Source: Clitopilus passeckerianus
Lineage: Eukaryota; Basidiomycota; Agaricomycetes; Agaricales; Entolomataceae
Length of the DNA stretch: 64,000 bases
Direction: 5' to 3'
Assembly: GCA_944990035.1 (NCBI GenBank)
Contig: CALYLX010000044.1
Coordinates: 62,001 to 126,000 of the forward strand
Shown here piece after piece: positions 45,208 through 58,161 of the stretch (its first letter is position 1; every line of letters begins with the position of its first letter). A program made the position numbers and the translations under genes. The notes below the pieces were generated by a model that was not told the origin of the DNA, did not search any database, and saw only the letters and a program-made list of their open reading frames with translations.

Positions 45208-48200
45208 TTACTGGAAGTCATACAGATTGATCTTCCATTCGGTATCATTACTCGCTAGTGTTGGCTGTGGTATCTTGTCGATCGGATTGACTTTGCGCTC
45301 TCGTTCAACCTCCTCCATGCGGGCCGCCCATGTGTCAGGCGTGATCTCTTCTGGGGGTTTGAACCATATTCCGTCCAGCGCGGTCTTCAGTTCATCCCTA
45401 AACTCAATTACACGTTGTTGCATCTTCTGACCTTCCTTGCGATGCTCATCGGTGAACTGCAATAGATGCGGGAGAAGATTACCCGCATCGCCTGCATGTC
45501 ATCAGTCTTGTGTGGCGTGGCGAATGGGTGACGACAAATGTACTTGCCTTGGATGGTGACAAAGCGCGTTGCGAGCTTTGTTACAGACTTTAGGAGGTAT
45601 TCCTCTTCATCAACGGTACCCTTTCGCCCAGAACCAACCTTGCGTTCCAGCTTGCGTTTCGACCGCGAACTCCGCTTGGAGGTCCGTGAGGCGGCGGTGG
45701 ATGGTGCGACGGTGTATCGAGTGAACGCAGTTGGGGCCATGGAAACGTCAGTCATAACGTCTACGTTGTGCAGACTGGGGTCCTCCATGGCATAGAATGC
45801 CTCTGGATAGAAGAAGGTATATCAACATCATCCCTCATTTAGTAGGTTGAGAGTTAGTCCCTACCAGGTTCTTCGACTTTCTTTATCCTAAGCTCTCGCA
45901 ATCGGTTGACTTGCTTGCGAAGTTGCTCCTGGCATTCAGAAATATCTTCCATGACCTGAGCGACACTCTCAAGTGCACCAGGATGGACTATGTCTTCTAT
46001 GAATTCCGGCTTCTTTTGAAGGGCAATCTGAGAATTCGTGAGCGGGGAGCTACCATATTCGAGGGGTGGTTCATACAATACGCCGCGCTTCAGAGAAGTG
46101 ATTCCCAGACACAAACGCAATGATAGCTTCGCGCACGTCGTTGGCATAGTCCAGCAAAACTATGCCAGCCTCCGAGTGTCTCTTCTTGGAGACCAAGTCC
46201 TCTGCAATTCACGTCAGGACCGCTGCTGAGAATTTGGCAGACCAACGCTTGCCTGCGACTCTGTAACCGGCAGCGATGACCTCTTCATCGGGCAAACTGA
46301 TTTTAGAGGCCAGGAAGAATAATTCTTGCCACTCAAGCGCCTTCTCGTGGGCGACCATCGCTTTCTGGTGGGCCTCGGCTTCGTGGAAAGCTATTGAAAA
46401 TAGCTTTAATCGGAGGCTTTAGAGATCAAGTGTGGGGCACGTACTTGATGCTGCCTGTCTGAATTCCCTCCGTTCGAAGAGGTAATCCCCATATAGTTGA
46501 AGCACATTCTGTGCCGCCGATCAACGTTCAACGTCTGGTCCGATGGCGAGTTGTCACGAATTGCACACCTTGTACTTGGCTGTACCCTTCCATATTTTGA
46601 GAGCGGCCTCGTACAGCCGATGCCGCTCGGTATAGCTCATGGCTGTTTCAAAGTACTCGCCCCCTTGAGATCTTCCCCGTCAGCACACAGCCGTAACGAG
46701 ACCCGGACACAAACACAGGACACGAACCTGCTTGACTCAGATTCCTCAAGGCACTCTCATGCCTTCTGAGATGGTCGTCGATCCGGAATCGCTGATAGTA
46801 TTTTTCGAGGGCCCTAAGTTCTCGGAGGAATGGAAGGTATTCTCTTGGATCCTTTTGCGCATGTTGCGCGATCATGAGGACCAGAGAGAAGTCGTACATT
46901 CCGAGAGCGGTGTCAAATAACCTGTCAGCGTCCACAAGGAAGATGATGTATTTGACTGCATCTTCGACGATATCTGGATTGGTCTCTGCCACATTGATAT
47001 TTTAGCACGTTACGAACGATCAAGATGTCGGAGACATTATACCTCGTAGCCTGAGAAGGACCGACAAACCAGATTCGTGATCTGGAGGTGTTTTTACGAC
47101 GTAGGCCGTAAGGATCGAATTAACATATCTTGTGAGATCCCTTTGTTCAAGTTGCTCTCGCATAGCATCGCATATCGTAGCAATAGTTTCTGCCGGTTGA
47201 TTTCCTTGGCTAATCAGAGTATTTAGCACTAGAAGGCTACTTGAAGACTAAGCGAAAACCCACCCAATGCCGGTGAGAAATAGGTTGAGATGGTCAACTT
47301 CGTGTACTTGGTCAACAAATGACGGTATGCGTTCCATGAACTTTTGCTCGTCGTGATCCACCAGGACATTCAGGTCTATTCGATGCTTGCGGCACGCGAA
47401 GAATGCTTTCCTGTAGTTGCCTCTAAGTATTGGGAGTGAGCCCAGCCATCAGTGAAGTCCAGATAGCGGAAGAATATAATACCCACGCGCCGATGTCTTG
47501 CCGGACGACTTCCATGACCAGCGGTCTTGGATTGATCGTCTCCAGGTTTCCTCTAGGCATTTGTAATACCAGGCTCATCGAACTCGGTACAGCGACGACA
47601 ATCCTCGAACCCCTCTCGACTCTCCTCTTCTCCCACTCCGCCTCTGGGACTTTACTCGTGTTTGCGTCTTCGGAATCCAGGAGTCCTTTGAGATTAGTGA
47701 CGGGTACAAACTTGGCTTCATGAGCGGTGGTCGTGAATATTATGTATCCAGACGCGATGGTGAAGGAAGTGGCATTGGTGGCGAGGATTCGGGATGACTC
47801 TGGGGACGTGACATAGAGTTTGCCGGAACTACCTAGCCCAGCGTAGATAGATGTTGTCGCAGGGTTGTTTGTGCCAGGAACGCTCTGGGTTTGTAGACAG
47901 AACTCTGGAAGGTGAGATGAGGTGGGTTGGAATATACTGGATTCCGCGTCATCTGCAGCCATACTTTAGGACGGCGAGATGGAGTCCAAAACAAATACGC
48001 ACAATATAGTATCTCCCCATCGGCGGCTTCGACGGCGATACCACCTTTCGTCTGAACAAGCCTACAACCCTTCCCCGTCAATTTTACAATCGTAGCCTTA
48101 GGACGCTCTTCGTGGGCCTTGGCCACAAACACTGAGACCAAGTCTTCCTTCAGATCCGTCCACAGAACCGCGACATTCATATCTCCCTCAGCTGCCCCGC

Positions 48201-50148
48201 CCTCACTCCAAATATGAACCTGCCGAGCGCTCCTGGACCCATCATAATCGTCATGCAGAGGTCCACAAAATTTCAGAATGGGATCCATGACCTTTGCCCT
48301 GCCTCCCTCTAGACGCGTCTGCAGATCCCAAATTTCGACGAAGCCAGATTCCCATAATACGGCCAGAGTATCCGACTTAGTCGAGAAGCTGGCATGAATA
48401 GGTGTTCTATGAGCAAAGGGACGATCTCGGTTGTCGGCGATGTCTAGTTGGTAGGAGGACATTGGCGGTGGTACATTCTGGGCCCTGAAAGGTGTGAGTA
48501 GGAGTTTTGCTAAAGACTTGTCAATTATGGGCTGTCGTGTTGAAGACAGAGATGGCACCCACGTCCGTCGAAAACAGCCACTGATCCAGAATCCACGGGT
48601 GGTTGGGAAGGAGATGCGAAAGTCTCCCAGGCATAAGTCCTTTTGAGTATTGACGCTGTTTTGTAGTCAGATTCTCTATACCAGCTCAAAGATAGGAAGG
48701 TACTTGCTTCCAGTCGTCAAGATGAGCTGTAGCGCTTGCTCAGGGTGCCAGGCAACAGAAGTAAATCGCCCAGGTTTGCCTGTCGAAACTTGGGGAGCAG
48801 GAATCTCCTGCTTCAAGTACCAATGGTAGTTTCCAGTAGACCAAAGTTGTACTAAGCGAAGGTCAGAACCTGGCCAGTAAACGGGTAGAGGCAAACCTAC
48901 CGATGTCACCCTCTTCCCTCTCTACCCAAAGCGAAAGTACGTTGGAATCCGAGCTCCATCCCACCTCCTTCACTCTGTATCCCCATCTCAATTTCTCTGA
49001 AGATTCTTTTGATGCCAAGTCGACAGCTCTGACCCCGAATTCTCCATGCCTCAAGCCGTTCCTCTCAAAGAAGACAACGTCATGCCTTCCTACCTTTCCA
49101 GCTCCTCCACCTTCAAATCCAAATCTCTGGGTGCCAACAATTACGTTTCCGGACGGCCGCCATGAAACTGTATGTTCTAGTCCAGCAACAGCTTCAGACG
49201 TTGATTGGAGTGCGGCTTCGCGATTGTATACACGGAGAGTTCGTCGGCGGAGGTTAGTATTGTTGTTGGAAGCCGGAGGAGAGAGGAATGAAACGACGAA
49301 GAAAGCACCATCGCCGCGCCAGCTAATGCGAGGGATTTCGTCGTCATCGGGGCTCGAACCGATTGCCTGGGGTGCTGGTGCTTGGGCAGCAGCTTTGCCG
49401 AGAGATCCATGGAATTGAGTTTGCTTGGAGCCCCAGCCGACGTTGATTGGTGCCTCTGAGATACAGGTTAACAAGGATTAATATTGGGTCTGATGACATA
49501 CCTTCTCCAAAATCAGACGTCTCAACGGGCGCCTCGGACAGGACATCAAAACCAGTAGTCATTAGTATTAGTTTTCCTTCCCCTGCAGGGGCCGTCAGTT
49601 TTAATGATTAAGATCGAAAATATGGGCAGTTACCTGTAGCGAGGGCTAGCAGAGAGTCATCTGGACTCCACGACGCGGCAAGAATGCCAGGTTCGACGGT
49701 TCCTTCGACTTCCACCTGAGACAATCGGAACCGTTACCATTGAAGCAAAGAACTGTGGAAGCAGTGAAGGAGCTTACGAGGCCACTTTCAAAGTCGACTG
49801 TGCAAATGTCGCCGCTCCGTACTATCATCGAAATCTTCTGGAGCTCTGGGATAACCCTGAACGCTACGACCTGTGGTGCATCGATGTTCTGCGAGGAAGC
49901 CACTGTAGAAAACATTGCAAATGATAGAGGCTTTTGAGCTAAGGATTAGTGTATGCTCATGTACAACGGATTTCTATACTTACCTCATCATCCTCGACTT
50001 TCCAAACCTCTATTTCGGCCTCTCCATCCGGATTTAATCGTTCAGAGGCGGCATAAAGTAGATTTTGGTCCAGATCGAGAGCTGTCGCACTCAATCTAGC
50101 GTTTGGGAGAGAAACGTTCTCAATAGTCGCCAAAGTAAGGTTCCGCAT
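45208..50148 (-). CDS. ELP1: Elongator complex subunit 1 (IKI3/IKAP)
   Basis: Largest scaffold subunit of Elongator, the six-subunit complex that modifies wobble uridine (xcm5U) of tRNAs in the cytoplasm. The ATG at 50148 codes MRNLTLATIENVSLP. N-terminal WD40 propellers follow, with phrases characteristic of Elp1: PINVGWGSKQTQFHGSLGKA, PRISWRGDGAFFVVS, and RFTSVAWHPEQALQL. The middle is a helical TPR-like array: ALGMYDFSLVLMIAQHAQKD, YLPFLRELRALE, and WQELFFLASKI. Near the C-terminus is the basic, tRNA-contacting segment SRTSKRSSRSKRKLERKVGS, then GRKGTVDEEEYLL. It ends WKINLYDFQ at TAA 45208. A dozen or so short introns; around 1,350 residues. It starts 191 bases from Efg1 on the other strand, and both genes serve translation. 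Confidence 0.95.
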
Positions 50149-50339
50149 CGTCAAAGTCAAAGTCTAAGAGGTCCCAGTCTATACCATAGGTTGTTGAAGA
50201 TTAGATCAAACTGGCAGAGTCACTGTGACGATCGAAACTTTTTGGCACATTATTTGGCATCGTCGGTTTAGCCAAACAGCCAAGTAAGGCAGTCACAGGA
50301 TTTTGACCTGAACGATCGTTCTTGACGCTCTGGAGGACG
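50149..50339. promoter_or_regulatory. Short bidirectional promoter, ELP1 / EFG1
   Basis: The ATGs of two divergent translation-related genes are 191 bases apart. No TATA box is clear. A palindrome-like GAACGATCGTTC lies near 50311-50322. Co-regulation is an inference from spacing and function. Confidence 0.55.
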
Positions 50340-51305
50340 ATGGGACCAACAAGAACGCCAAAAGTTCAGCATAGCAGCGCAGAAGCCTCTTCAAGCAAAC
50401 GACAACCATCAAGTCAGAAGCCGAAGAGAAAGCATCCTCAGAAGGAGCCAAATGCTTTATCAGGAGTTCAGAAGATCAAGTCCTCACTAAGGCAGGCGAG
50501 GAGGTTATTAGCCAAGGTATTATTTGATAGTTGATAGAGGGGTGGAAGGCTTATGTTGAACCCAACGCTAGGAAAAACTTGCAGCAGATGTTAGGGTAGC
50601 GACTGAGCGACGGGTGAAATCTCTTGAGGCAGAACTTGCTCAGGCCGAAATGGCCAGGAAGGAGCGGAATATGGCCGTGCGATATCATAAAATCAAGTTT
50701 TTCGGTGCGCCCTTATTCGTTATCTATAATTACTCTGACTTAGCTCGGACTCTTACAGAGAGACAGAAAGTCGTCAGAAAGCTGAATCAGACGAAGAAAC
50801 GGCTGACCACTGCCAGTGGTTCTTCTAAATCCGAACTGGAGTCTGCGATATATGAGCTCCGTGTTGACCTAAATTACATTCTTGTACGTGAAATATCTTC
50901 TCCAGCTTCCCTCCTACCTAAAATAATTATATTCAGCATTACCCAAAAACCAAGAAATATATCTCCCTCTTCCCTCCCGAAATCCGTGAACACCTTGCGG
51001 ACGCACCAAAACCCAAAGTCAATCCGGAAGCGGAAGAAGTTAGGTTCTGGATACAGGAGCAAATGAAGTCTGGTGCTCTGTCGGTTGAGCCAGAAACTAC
51101 TCTGGATGCAAAGCACGATGGTTATGGACAAAAATCGACATCAACATCGAAAACTGAGTGGGCGGGGGAGAAGAAGAGTAAAAGTAAAGATACATCTGCC
51201 AAAACAACCAAGGACAGGGGTCAGCAGGTTGTGGAGGAGAAGGACGACTTCTTTGAGGAAGACGATGAGGAGGAAGAAGAAGGGGATGATGATTCGGACG
51301 CATAA
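50340..51305 (+). CDS. EFG1: rRNA-processing protein EFG1
   Basis: Nucleolar factor for early cleavage of the 35S pre-rRNA on the way to 18S rRNA. The ATG at 50340 starts a basic N-terminus. The conserved block ALSGVQKIKSSLRQARRLLA splices to EKLAADVRVATERRVKSLEA. It continues RYHKIKFFERQKVVRKLNQT and ends the core with ESAIYELRVDLNYILHYPKT, KKYISLF. All three introns restore this known Efg1 coiled-coil order. The C-terminus turns strongly acidic (DDFFEEDDEEEEEGDDDSDA) before TAA 51305. About 260 residues. The core spacing and the KKYISLF motif are diagnostic. Confidence 0.93.
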
Positions 51306-51470
51306 TGAGGTTCCAAATGCTCTGTGGCTGGCTTGTACTTCTATTCATTTGCACCTTACGGACCGGTTGGAGGACTTCAGAAAAAGAAGGTTGTCATAAA
51401 GTTCGTTAAGAGTCCATAAAGTCCGGAAACACTATAAAGGAAATAACGTAATTCCAAAAGTCCAAAAGCA

Positions 51471-53675
51471 TCAAGCCATCAAACTCGTCCTTCTTCCACC
51501 AGGTGTCTTCTCCATCTGAGTCTCCAAAAGCATCTGCTTGGCCTTCGCGTCAGCAATCCTACTGACGTCCTCAAGCAGAGTGCGACGCTGGAGTCGGACC
51601 ATGTCCGAGGTTTGAGTCAGTTGCTCATGAAGCTCTCGCGCTTTCAGGCGTTCTAGCAGCCACTAGAGAGGGATAAGTCAGTCTGTAGTCGCGAGGAAAG
51701 CGCGAGTAGGACATACCCCAAACTTATCTGCTAGGTTGGCAAACTTCTCCTCGTACTGGTGCAGCCTCTCGTACGATTTATTCAGGCGCATGACATCGAG
51801 AGGTTTGCCATTGATATTATCCGCATGACTGTGCAGTCTTTCGAGAGTCCTATTGATGTGTTAATTTGGCGAGAATGATGGACGAAGAAACAGACGGCCT
51901 CACCTCTGCAACGAGCATAAATACCGGAAGTGGCTATCATGCGAAGCTTCATCCTCAACTTGGAGGAGGCCGTCCATCAATTCGCATTTCAATGCCAGTC
52001 TCGAGGCTTTCATGGTTCCAAGCGCATTCTTGACTCCATTGATTGCATGGACATGGCACACCATATTAAGCTCATGCCCAACCTTCAGGAAAGCCTGTCA
52101 AAACCATCAGCTTTGCTGCTAATAATAGTGTTGCCGCGTACTAACCGACAAAATTCGATCCAGAGCCTCTTCTGCAGATTCCTCCAGCGCCTCGCATGTG
52201 TTCATTAACTCAGACAATCTGGCGTCAAACTCGGGGTCTTCTGGTGTGGGGGCGGGGCAAGATATCGGTCTGGGTCTTGAAGGGTTACTCGGCTGACGGA
52301 GAGTGCGACGTAGGGGAATCGTTGAAAATGAAGGTGAATACGCAGATGGCGTGCTGGGAGCGCTAGGAGGTTCGCTAGGGTCCTCCACAGATACAACGGC
52401 GACGACCTCTTGGTGCTTGTCATCTCCATGCACGTCCTGAAGGTGTTCTGCAGGCCGTGTTGTCGAATTTAAACGAGATACGGCTTCCTCTTGTGGGGAT
52501 TCAATGGTGATGCTTGGAACATCCTGAGTTGGTAGTTCAGGAGTAACAGGTAGTGGTGGAGAAGGAACGCTTGACCCTGGGCTCGTCATGGACTGACCAT
52601 CCGAGCCTCCTTCCACTGTCGAATTGTCATCATCTTCGCCTTCCTCCGCTTCCTCATCTTCCTCCACGAAACCGTTGGATGTCGTATCGATGGAGGATAT
52701 GCTCGAAGGGGGAGGCATGCGTTCCACTAACACCTCGGTATCCTCAGACTTGTTGTCCTCGACTTCAGCTTCATCAACGGAGGCTGCGTTGGGCGGCAGT
52801 GCGGGGCCTAGTGATACGTCCGTAGTCATCGAAGGGTTATCCTCTCCTTGCACCTTGTTTGCCTCAACTTCCTCTCTAGGAAGGACGACCGGGGACAGAT
52901 GGGGCGAATCTGGGCAAAGGCGCTGAACCTCCTGGAATCTGAAGTCGGTGGGAAGCGGGTTCGACGGCCTAGCTGGTGTTCCACTGAGAGGGCTACTCAC
53001 AACAGAAGCAGAGAGATATCCCTCGTGCACAGGCGAGGACAGAAGACTGTGTGCTGATGGGGTGGGAGAGTAGATAGGGTTGAGGACGGCCGAGTGTTGG
53101 CCGAGCGGACTCCCGATATCTGTAGCGCTCAGGAGGGAAGGTGCTCTCAACGGCGAAGGATTGGTGACTGAGTTGCAACTGAGAAGGAGTGGAAAGCCTC
53201 CAGGGTTATTGGAAGACCGAAGTGGGGAACCTGTACGGGAATAGTCTTCGATTGGGCTCTTCTCCAACGTCTCAGCAAACCGAACGGAGCGCCTGGCAGG
53301 TGAGGCGGAGCTGTGTTGAAGGGATACTTTGTTGAGCTGGATTCGCGAATAGACACCGTTCGGGGATTGGTGCTCCCTCGGAATTGCAACCTGGTTAGTT
53401 TCCGGAACGTCTTCAACAGTGTATCGAACCTCCAGGATATGGACACGCGGTGCATTTCGCGACGTTTGTTGCAATAAGTGCTCCTTTAACTGAGAGATTG
53501 AGCTTGCCACAGGCGTATCCGGTATGAAGCCAGGCGGCAGCGCGATATTGTTCCATGGTATGGGCTTGGACATTGTCAGAGGAGTGCCTGGATAGGAGGG
53601 AGGTATTGAATAAGTAGATGAAGGACGTGGGACGGGGGATTGTGTATGATATCCTCCAAAAACAGGATCTTGCAT
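51471..53675 (-). CDS. Unrecognised protein A, disordered N-terminus and helical C-terminal domain
   Basis: No known family recognised. The ATG at 53675 opens a long Pro/Ser/Thr-rich, disordered region with the segment PWNNIALPPGFIPDTPV, an acidic patch (EEDEEAEEGEDDDNS) and many SP/TP sites. After DARLSELMNTCEALEESAEE, three introns lead into a helical domain. It starts AFLKVGHELNMVCHVHA and passes through LCSLQRTLERLHSHADNIN and YERLHQYEEKFANLADKFG. It ends RLKARELHEQLTQTSDMVRL plus a short basic tail at TGA 51471. About 675 residues. The adjacent gene B has the same C-terminal domain with introns at the same three places and phases, so the two are tandem paralogues. Heptad-like Leu spacing suggests coiled coils. 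Confidence 0.8.
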
Positions 53676-54713
53676 ATTAAAAGGCAGTCAATAGGGAGAA
53701 ATAGAAGAAACAGAAAAGAGATAAGAGTCCAAGAAAGAAATGAGGGAAACGAAACGTTCAACGTTCGTGAAAGAAGGAAAAGTAGAAAAGAAATTGGGCG
53801 AGACTGATCCATCTCAGGCCGTGAGATTGCGCATTTGAGGGCAACGTAAAGCGCTGATCCCCCAGTTTGGACAATTATCGCTAGCATCTCTTGTTCATGA
53901 ACGTCGGTAAGTTAGCGAAGTACAATAGTCATAGATGGATTAGAGTAACAACCGTCATGCGTCGTGATACTGTGAACAAAGAACAAGGTACATTAGGCGC
54001 TGGTGGACCTGCATTGGACCCACAAAATTCAATTCCTCGCAGTAAGTTGTACTGGTACGCGCAGACCAGCCAGTTGTCCATAGTTCTGCAAGCAACGCGT
54101 GGCTGCATGAATAAGACAAAACAACGCCTGGTATTCATCTATGAGCGGTGTCCCTAGCATCCAGTGGCCGTTCATCTGGGTTTCCACCGGTCCCCACGGG
54201 AGTGCAGATATTTCAAAGTCGTGTGGACGCATAATCGATAGGCACTGCCGATGATAGGCAAGAGGGACCAAGTTCAAAGAAACTGGCCATGGTGGAACGG
54301 TGGTAAGTTGTTTCCCGATACCCGACCCGGTCATCCGATAGCTTGAGCAGTCGCCTACACTCACAACAGACTCACTAGTAACCTATAAGATAGTAAACAA
54401 TTGAAATGTGTGAAAAAGCGCGTGTTCATATAGTAAAACTAGATACAAGTTAAATGAATAAATTACGGACAGATGTGATTGCGCGAAGGTATAGCTGAAT
54501 GGATGGCAAATGAGTCGTAGCAACGAAAGCATTCAAGAAAACACGACAGCGATGATATGCAAGAAACCCTTGAAAGTCCTATATAATGGTGCCGTAGGTG
54601 AAACGGTGAGGCGTGAGAGGTATAGAAATGAGCGACGTAGATGAAGGTATCAGTTGAAACAGCGCAAGAAAGCCACAATGATACAGATAAAGTCTGGATG
54701 AGTCGATGGGGTA
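53676..54713. other. Intergenic region between paralogues A and B
   Basis: Promoter side of gene A and 3' flank of gene B. ORFs at 53891-54157 (plus) and 54029-54364 (minus) overlap in opposite directions and have no motif. No repeat traces of the duplication are visible by eye, so it is not recent. Confidence 0.45.
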
Positions 54714-57293
54714 TTATGAAATCAAAGCCGCCCTCCTCCCCGCCCTTCTTCTCAGTGAATCATACTGGTACCTGAGCTTCGCCCTCTTCGCCTTCGCCTC
54801 CGCCCACCTCTCCAAATCTTCTTCAATGTCGTACCGTGCCAATTTCGCCTCGTCGTACGCTTGAGCCATTTGCTCGTGGACATGCCGGACTTGAATGCGG
54901 TCAAACATGTTCTGGAAAGGGGAAGCAGAAGATGAGACACGAGTGACAGACGGGGCGTGAATGAACATACGTTAAACTTAGTGGCAAGTCCCAAGAACTT
55001 TGTAGCAAATTCTAACAATTTCGCTTGCCCTTTGTTCGCAGAGTTGACGCTGATTTTTTGGTCTCCAAGTTTATTCACACTGTCTGCAAGCCTGTTCAGC
55101 TTCTCGAGCGACCTGCATAATGCACCGACATGTAAGTATCTCAGATCCTGAAGGCGTAGACGAATACCGACCTTTGTAGTGAACCCAGCCTTTCTACATG
55201 AGCCGAGTTCCACCTGTCACTCGCAAGCTCCATCTGATCAAGACTAAACTCGCTTCTCCTCCTTAGTGAAGTCTTGACAGCCTCAATACTGCCTTTAACG
55301 CGATGGCACGAATTAACGTGGGGTAACATATTATTTTCAGCCCCAATTTTCAGGAAAGCCTGTATATGCATGTCAGAGTATGCGGAGGAAGGGACAAGAG
55401 TTGACATACCCCACAGATCGTGTCCACCGATTTGACAGACTCCTCAAACAATCTTGAATTAATAGCCAACAACTCTGCCTCCTTAGAATGCCGTTCCTGG
55501 TGTCCAACATCGACTGGCTTCTTCGCTTTCGGTGATCTTGGTCGTTTTCTTGGAATTGGTGGGGGAGCAGGTAGTACGTGACTCCGAGTCGATAACGAAT
55601 CAGAGAACGAGCTTGACAAACCACTCGGACTATTCGGGCTCCTTCTCATTGGGCCTTCTGGTGGAGGAACAGGTATTGGCCTAGGTGACTCTTGTATCGG
55701 GGGTATGGGTGATCTTGCAGCAAGTCCCATACCCAATGGGGGCGAATGCAGATGACTTGGCCCAACCTCGGGTTGATCCAGACTGAAAGAGTGTTTCGCC
55801 TTCTTCCTTCTTGACGGGTGCGGAGGTGTTGAAGTCCTAGGTACGCTTTCCTGGTAGACCTCTGGAAGATGACTCGTCGTCGCTGTCGGTAGGTTCTTGA
55901 ACAAAGCCACAGGTGTCCCTATCGACAGAGGGTTCTTCTCTTCTATATCGATTATCTCCGTCGGCACTTGAGAGGGTCGTATATGCTTAGGGTCCTCATG
56001 TTCATTTACTGAGTCTGTCGGAACCAGGGATGGCGTGGCGCGTTTCTTCTGCTTGCCCTTAGCCTTTGACGTACTAGCGCTGGCATACATATCTTCCACC
56101 GAACTGGAGTATCCAACAGCCCTCTTTCTCTTCGCAGGGTAAACCACGTTCAACCTCGAAGAACCCGAGCCAGCTCCGGCGTCGACGTGGCCTTTGAGCG
56201 ACCTCGACCACGAAGGAAGAGAAGTCGAAGTTGGGGAAGATGGCTGTTGCGAGGTTGAATGAACCGCCGCCAAGGGTTCGTTTTCCAACGTACGGCGCGT
56301 GGCACGCCTCGTGTTGGTGTTTTGCGGGGACTGATCACGTTCCCGCGTCATTCCACCTGTTGATCGGTGATCTTCGTCCTTCATCAACCCAACTAAACGC
56401 GGGTGAGTTGCCCGAGGTGGACGTTGCGGGACAGCATGGTCGATGACGCTGCTACTTGCTTTGGTGAACCGCGAAGGTGTTCGGAGGTTGGAGAGGGGCG
56501 AGAGAATGGATGTCCCATTTTTGCCGGAAGTGAAGGCAGTTTTCATGCCCGAGCCAAGGGACAGAGGCGTGAGTGGAGGCGTCTCGAAATGCCCTCTTCG
56601 AGAACGCGGGTTTGAGACGGGTATGTGCAGGTCGAACGCTAACGCGTTTTGATGTGCTTCAAGGCTGGCGTTTGCTTGGTTTAGGTCGGGTTCGGGACTT
56701 GCGCCGGGAAACCAACTGGAGCCCATGTCGTACGCAATGCCAGGAATGTTTCGCTTTTGTGTATTGGCGCGAGATATCGTTGAAGGCCCGGGGGTATCTG
56801 ATCTTGGTGTCCATGGTAGACCTGAAAGTACAGAGCCACCACGAGAAGACGGTGGCAGATTCATCTGTCTTTGCATCGGGGCCGGAGGTGCGGAGACGTT
56901 GGAGGGTAATGACCTAGTCGAATTGCGACCCATTGCGTCGTCGTCAATTGAGTCTTCCCAGTCTTCAATCTCTTGAATGGTTGCTTTCCCGACGTACTCC
57001 CACTTCCCGTCAAGGCCTTGTCTCCAACTGGCCGGATCGGGCTGGTCCATCCAGACACCTTCAACTATGCTTGGCCCGGGGATGTCGACGTCCATCTGCT
57101 CTGGGGCACCTCCAGGGAGCACTATTGCTCCTGAATCAACCCAGGCATCACGAAGGGGTTGCCTGCGCTGAATGGTCCCATAGCCACTAAAGTTCGAGCT
57201 CTCGGAACGCGCGCCTGAGTTTGAGGGCTGGGGGTAATCTGCCTCGCTGGCGGTTGTCCCCGGAATGGGCGACTGAGGTCGATTATTGTGCAT
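54714..57293 (-). CDS. Unrecognised protein B, paralogue of A, probably nuclear
   Basis: No known family recognised. The ATG at 57293 begins a disordered Ser/Pro-rich region. An early segment (VWMDQPDPASWRQGLDGKWE) and an acidic patch (IEDWEDSIDDDA) are followed by several basic clusters fitting nuclear localisation signals (AKRKRAVG, KGKQKKRA, RKRPRSPKAKK). The C-terminal domain matches gene A in order: AFLKIGAENNMLPHVN, GSLQRSLEKLNRLADSVN, ATKFLGLATKFN, and RHVHEQMAQAYDEAKLARYD. The tail LRRRAGRRAALIS ends at TAA 54714. Introns after the residues before AFLK, inside LQR and after TKFN lie at the same positions and phases (0, 2, 0) as in gene A. About 780 residues. The disordered N-terminus has diverged completely from A. 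Confidence 0.8.
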
Positions 57294-58161
57294 GGTTGAT
57301 ATTTCCGAGATCGAACAAAGGCGTGTGTGGCGTAAACAACACTCGCGTCTGCTGAGTGTCGATTTTTAGTTTCGTAGGTCGTAAATAAAGTCGTCAGTTG
57401 TTCGTAATTGAGTTCCGAGGGCGTCTAAAGTCGTTTATATGAAAAGTACGCTCTGTCCAGGGGGAAGCGATGTATCTTTTGTTCGTTGATGTTAGTGAAC
57501 CCCGGACATAAAAAGTCTGAAAAATAACAACATTCGGATATCAGTGCCTCTGAAGGGAACAAGAAAGCCCCAACGCACCGTATGCTGGTCGTCGTCGTCG
57601 TCGTGGTCAAGGGGAAGAGGACAACAGTCAACCTAAAGCGCCCACGGACGTCAATGGACCCTTCTTCCCGACGCGACGAAGCCGAAGCGCGAAGACAAGC
57701 AAATGCAAACAAAAGGAAGTTGAACCGGGGAAGGTGACGTTTCCAGGCCGACTAAATGAAAGGACCCGGAGAGGTCACCATCGGTTCCTTGTACTTTCTG
57801 ATGCGGGTTGTATTGAAGAAAAGGATTGTATTTACGGCTATAGTAAATTGTATTGATAAATTAAAGACATACAGACGAAGGCATTGAAGCAGACAACTGA
57901 GAAAGGCGTAAAATGCACTTTCGTCCAGCGTCAAAGAACAGGTAGAATGAAAACAGATGATTATTTCCCAAAAAACCAAAAGAAAAAACATGGAAAAGCA
58001 GGTACTTTCTGATAAGCTGAACAAATCATAACAGATCAGGGCCTTCATCCCCATCTTTCCTGAATGTCCGATTGGCACAAGGTCCTCTTGACACCCGCGT
58101 TCTACAATAACAAAAAGCGGTGAATTTGATACACTTTACGCCCGGAATGCCCCTTCGTCGC
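57294..58161. other. Intergenic region between gene B and the short F-BAR gene
   Basis: Gene B's promoter side and the F-BAR 3' flank. A (GTC/CGT)n run lies at about 57591-57604. The minus-strand ORF 57425-57712 through this repeat has no motif and overlaps the expected gene B promoter. No gene supported. Confidence 0.45.

Noticed and set aside
54029..54364. Minus-strand 111-codon ORF between paralogues A and B
   Set aside because: Overlapped by an opposing ORF; no family motif; lies where gene A's promoter should be.
57425..57712. Minus-strand ORF with a polythreonine run
   Set aside because: The run comes from a GTC/CGT microsatellite and the ORF overlaps the promoter of gene B.
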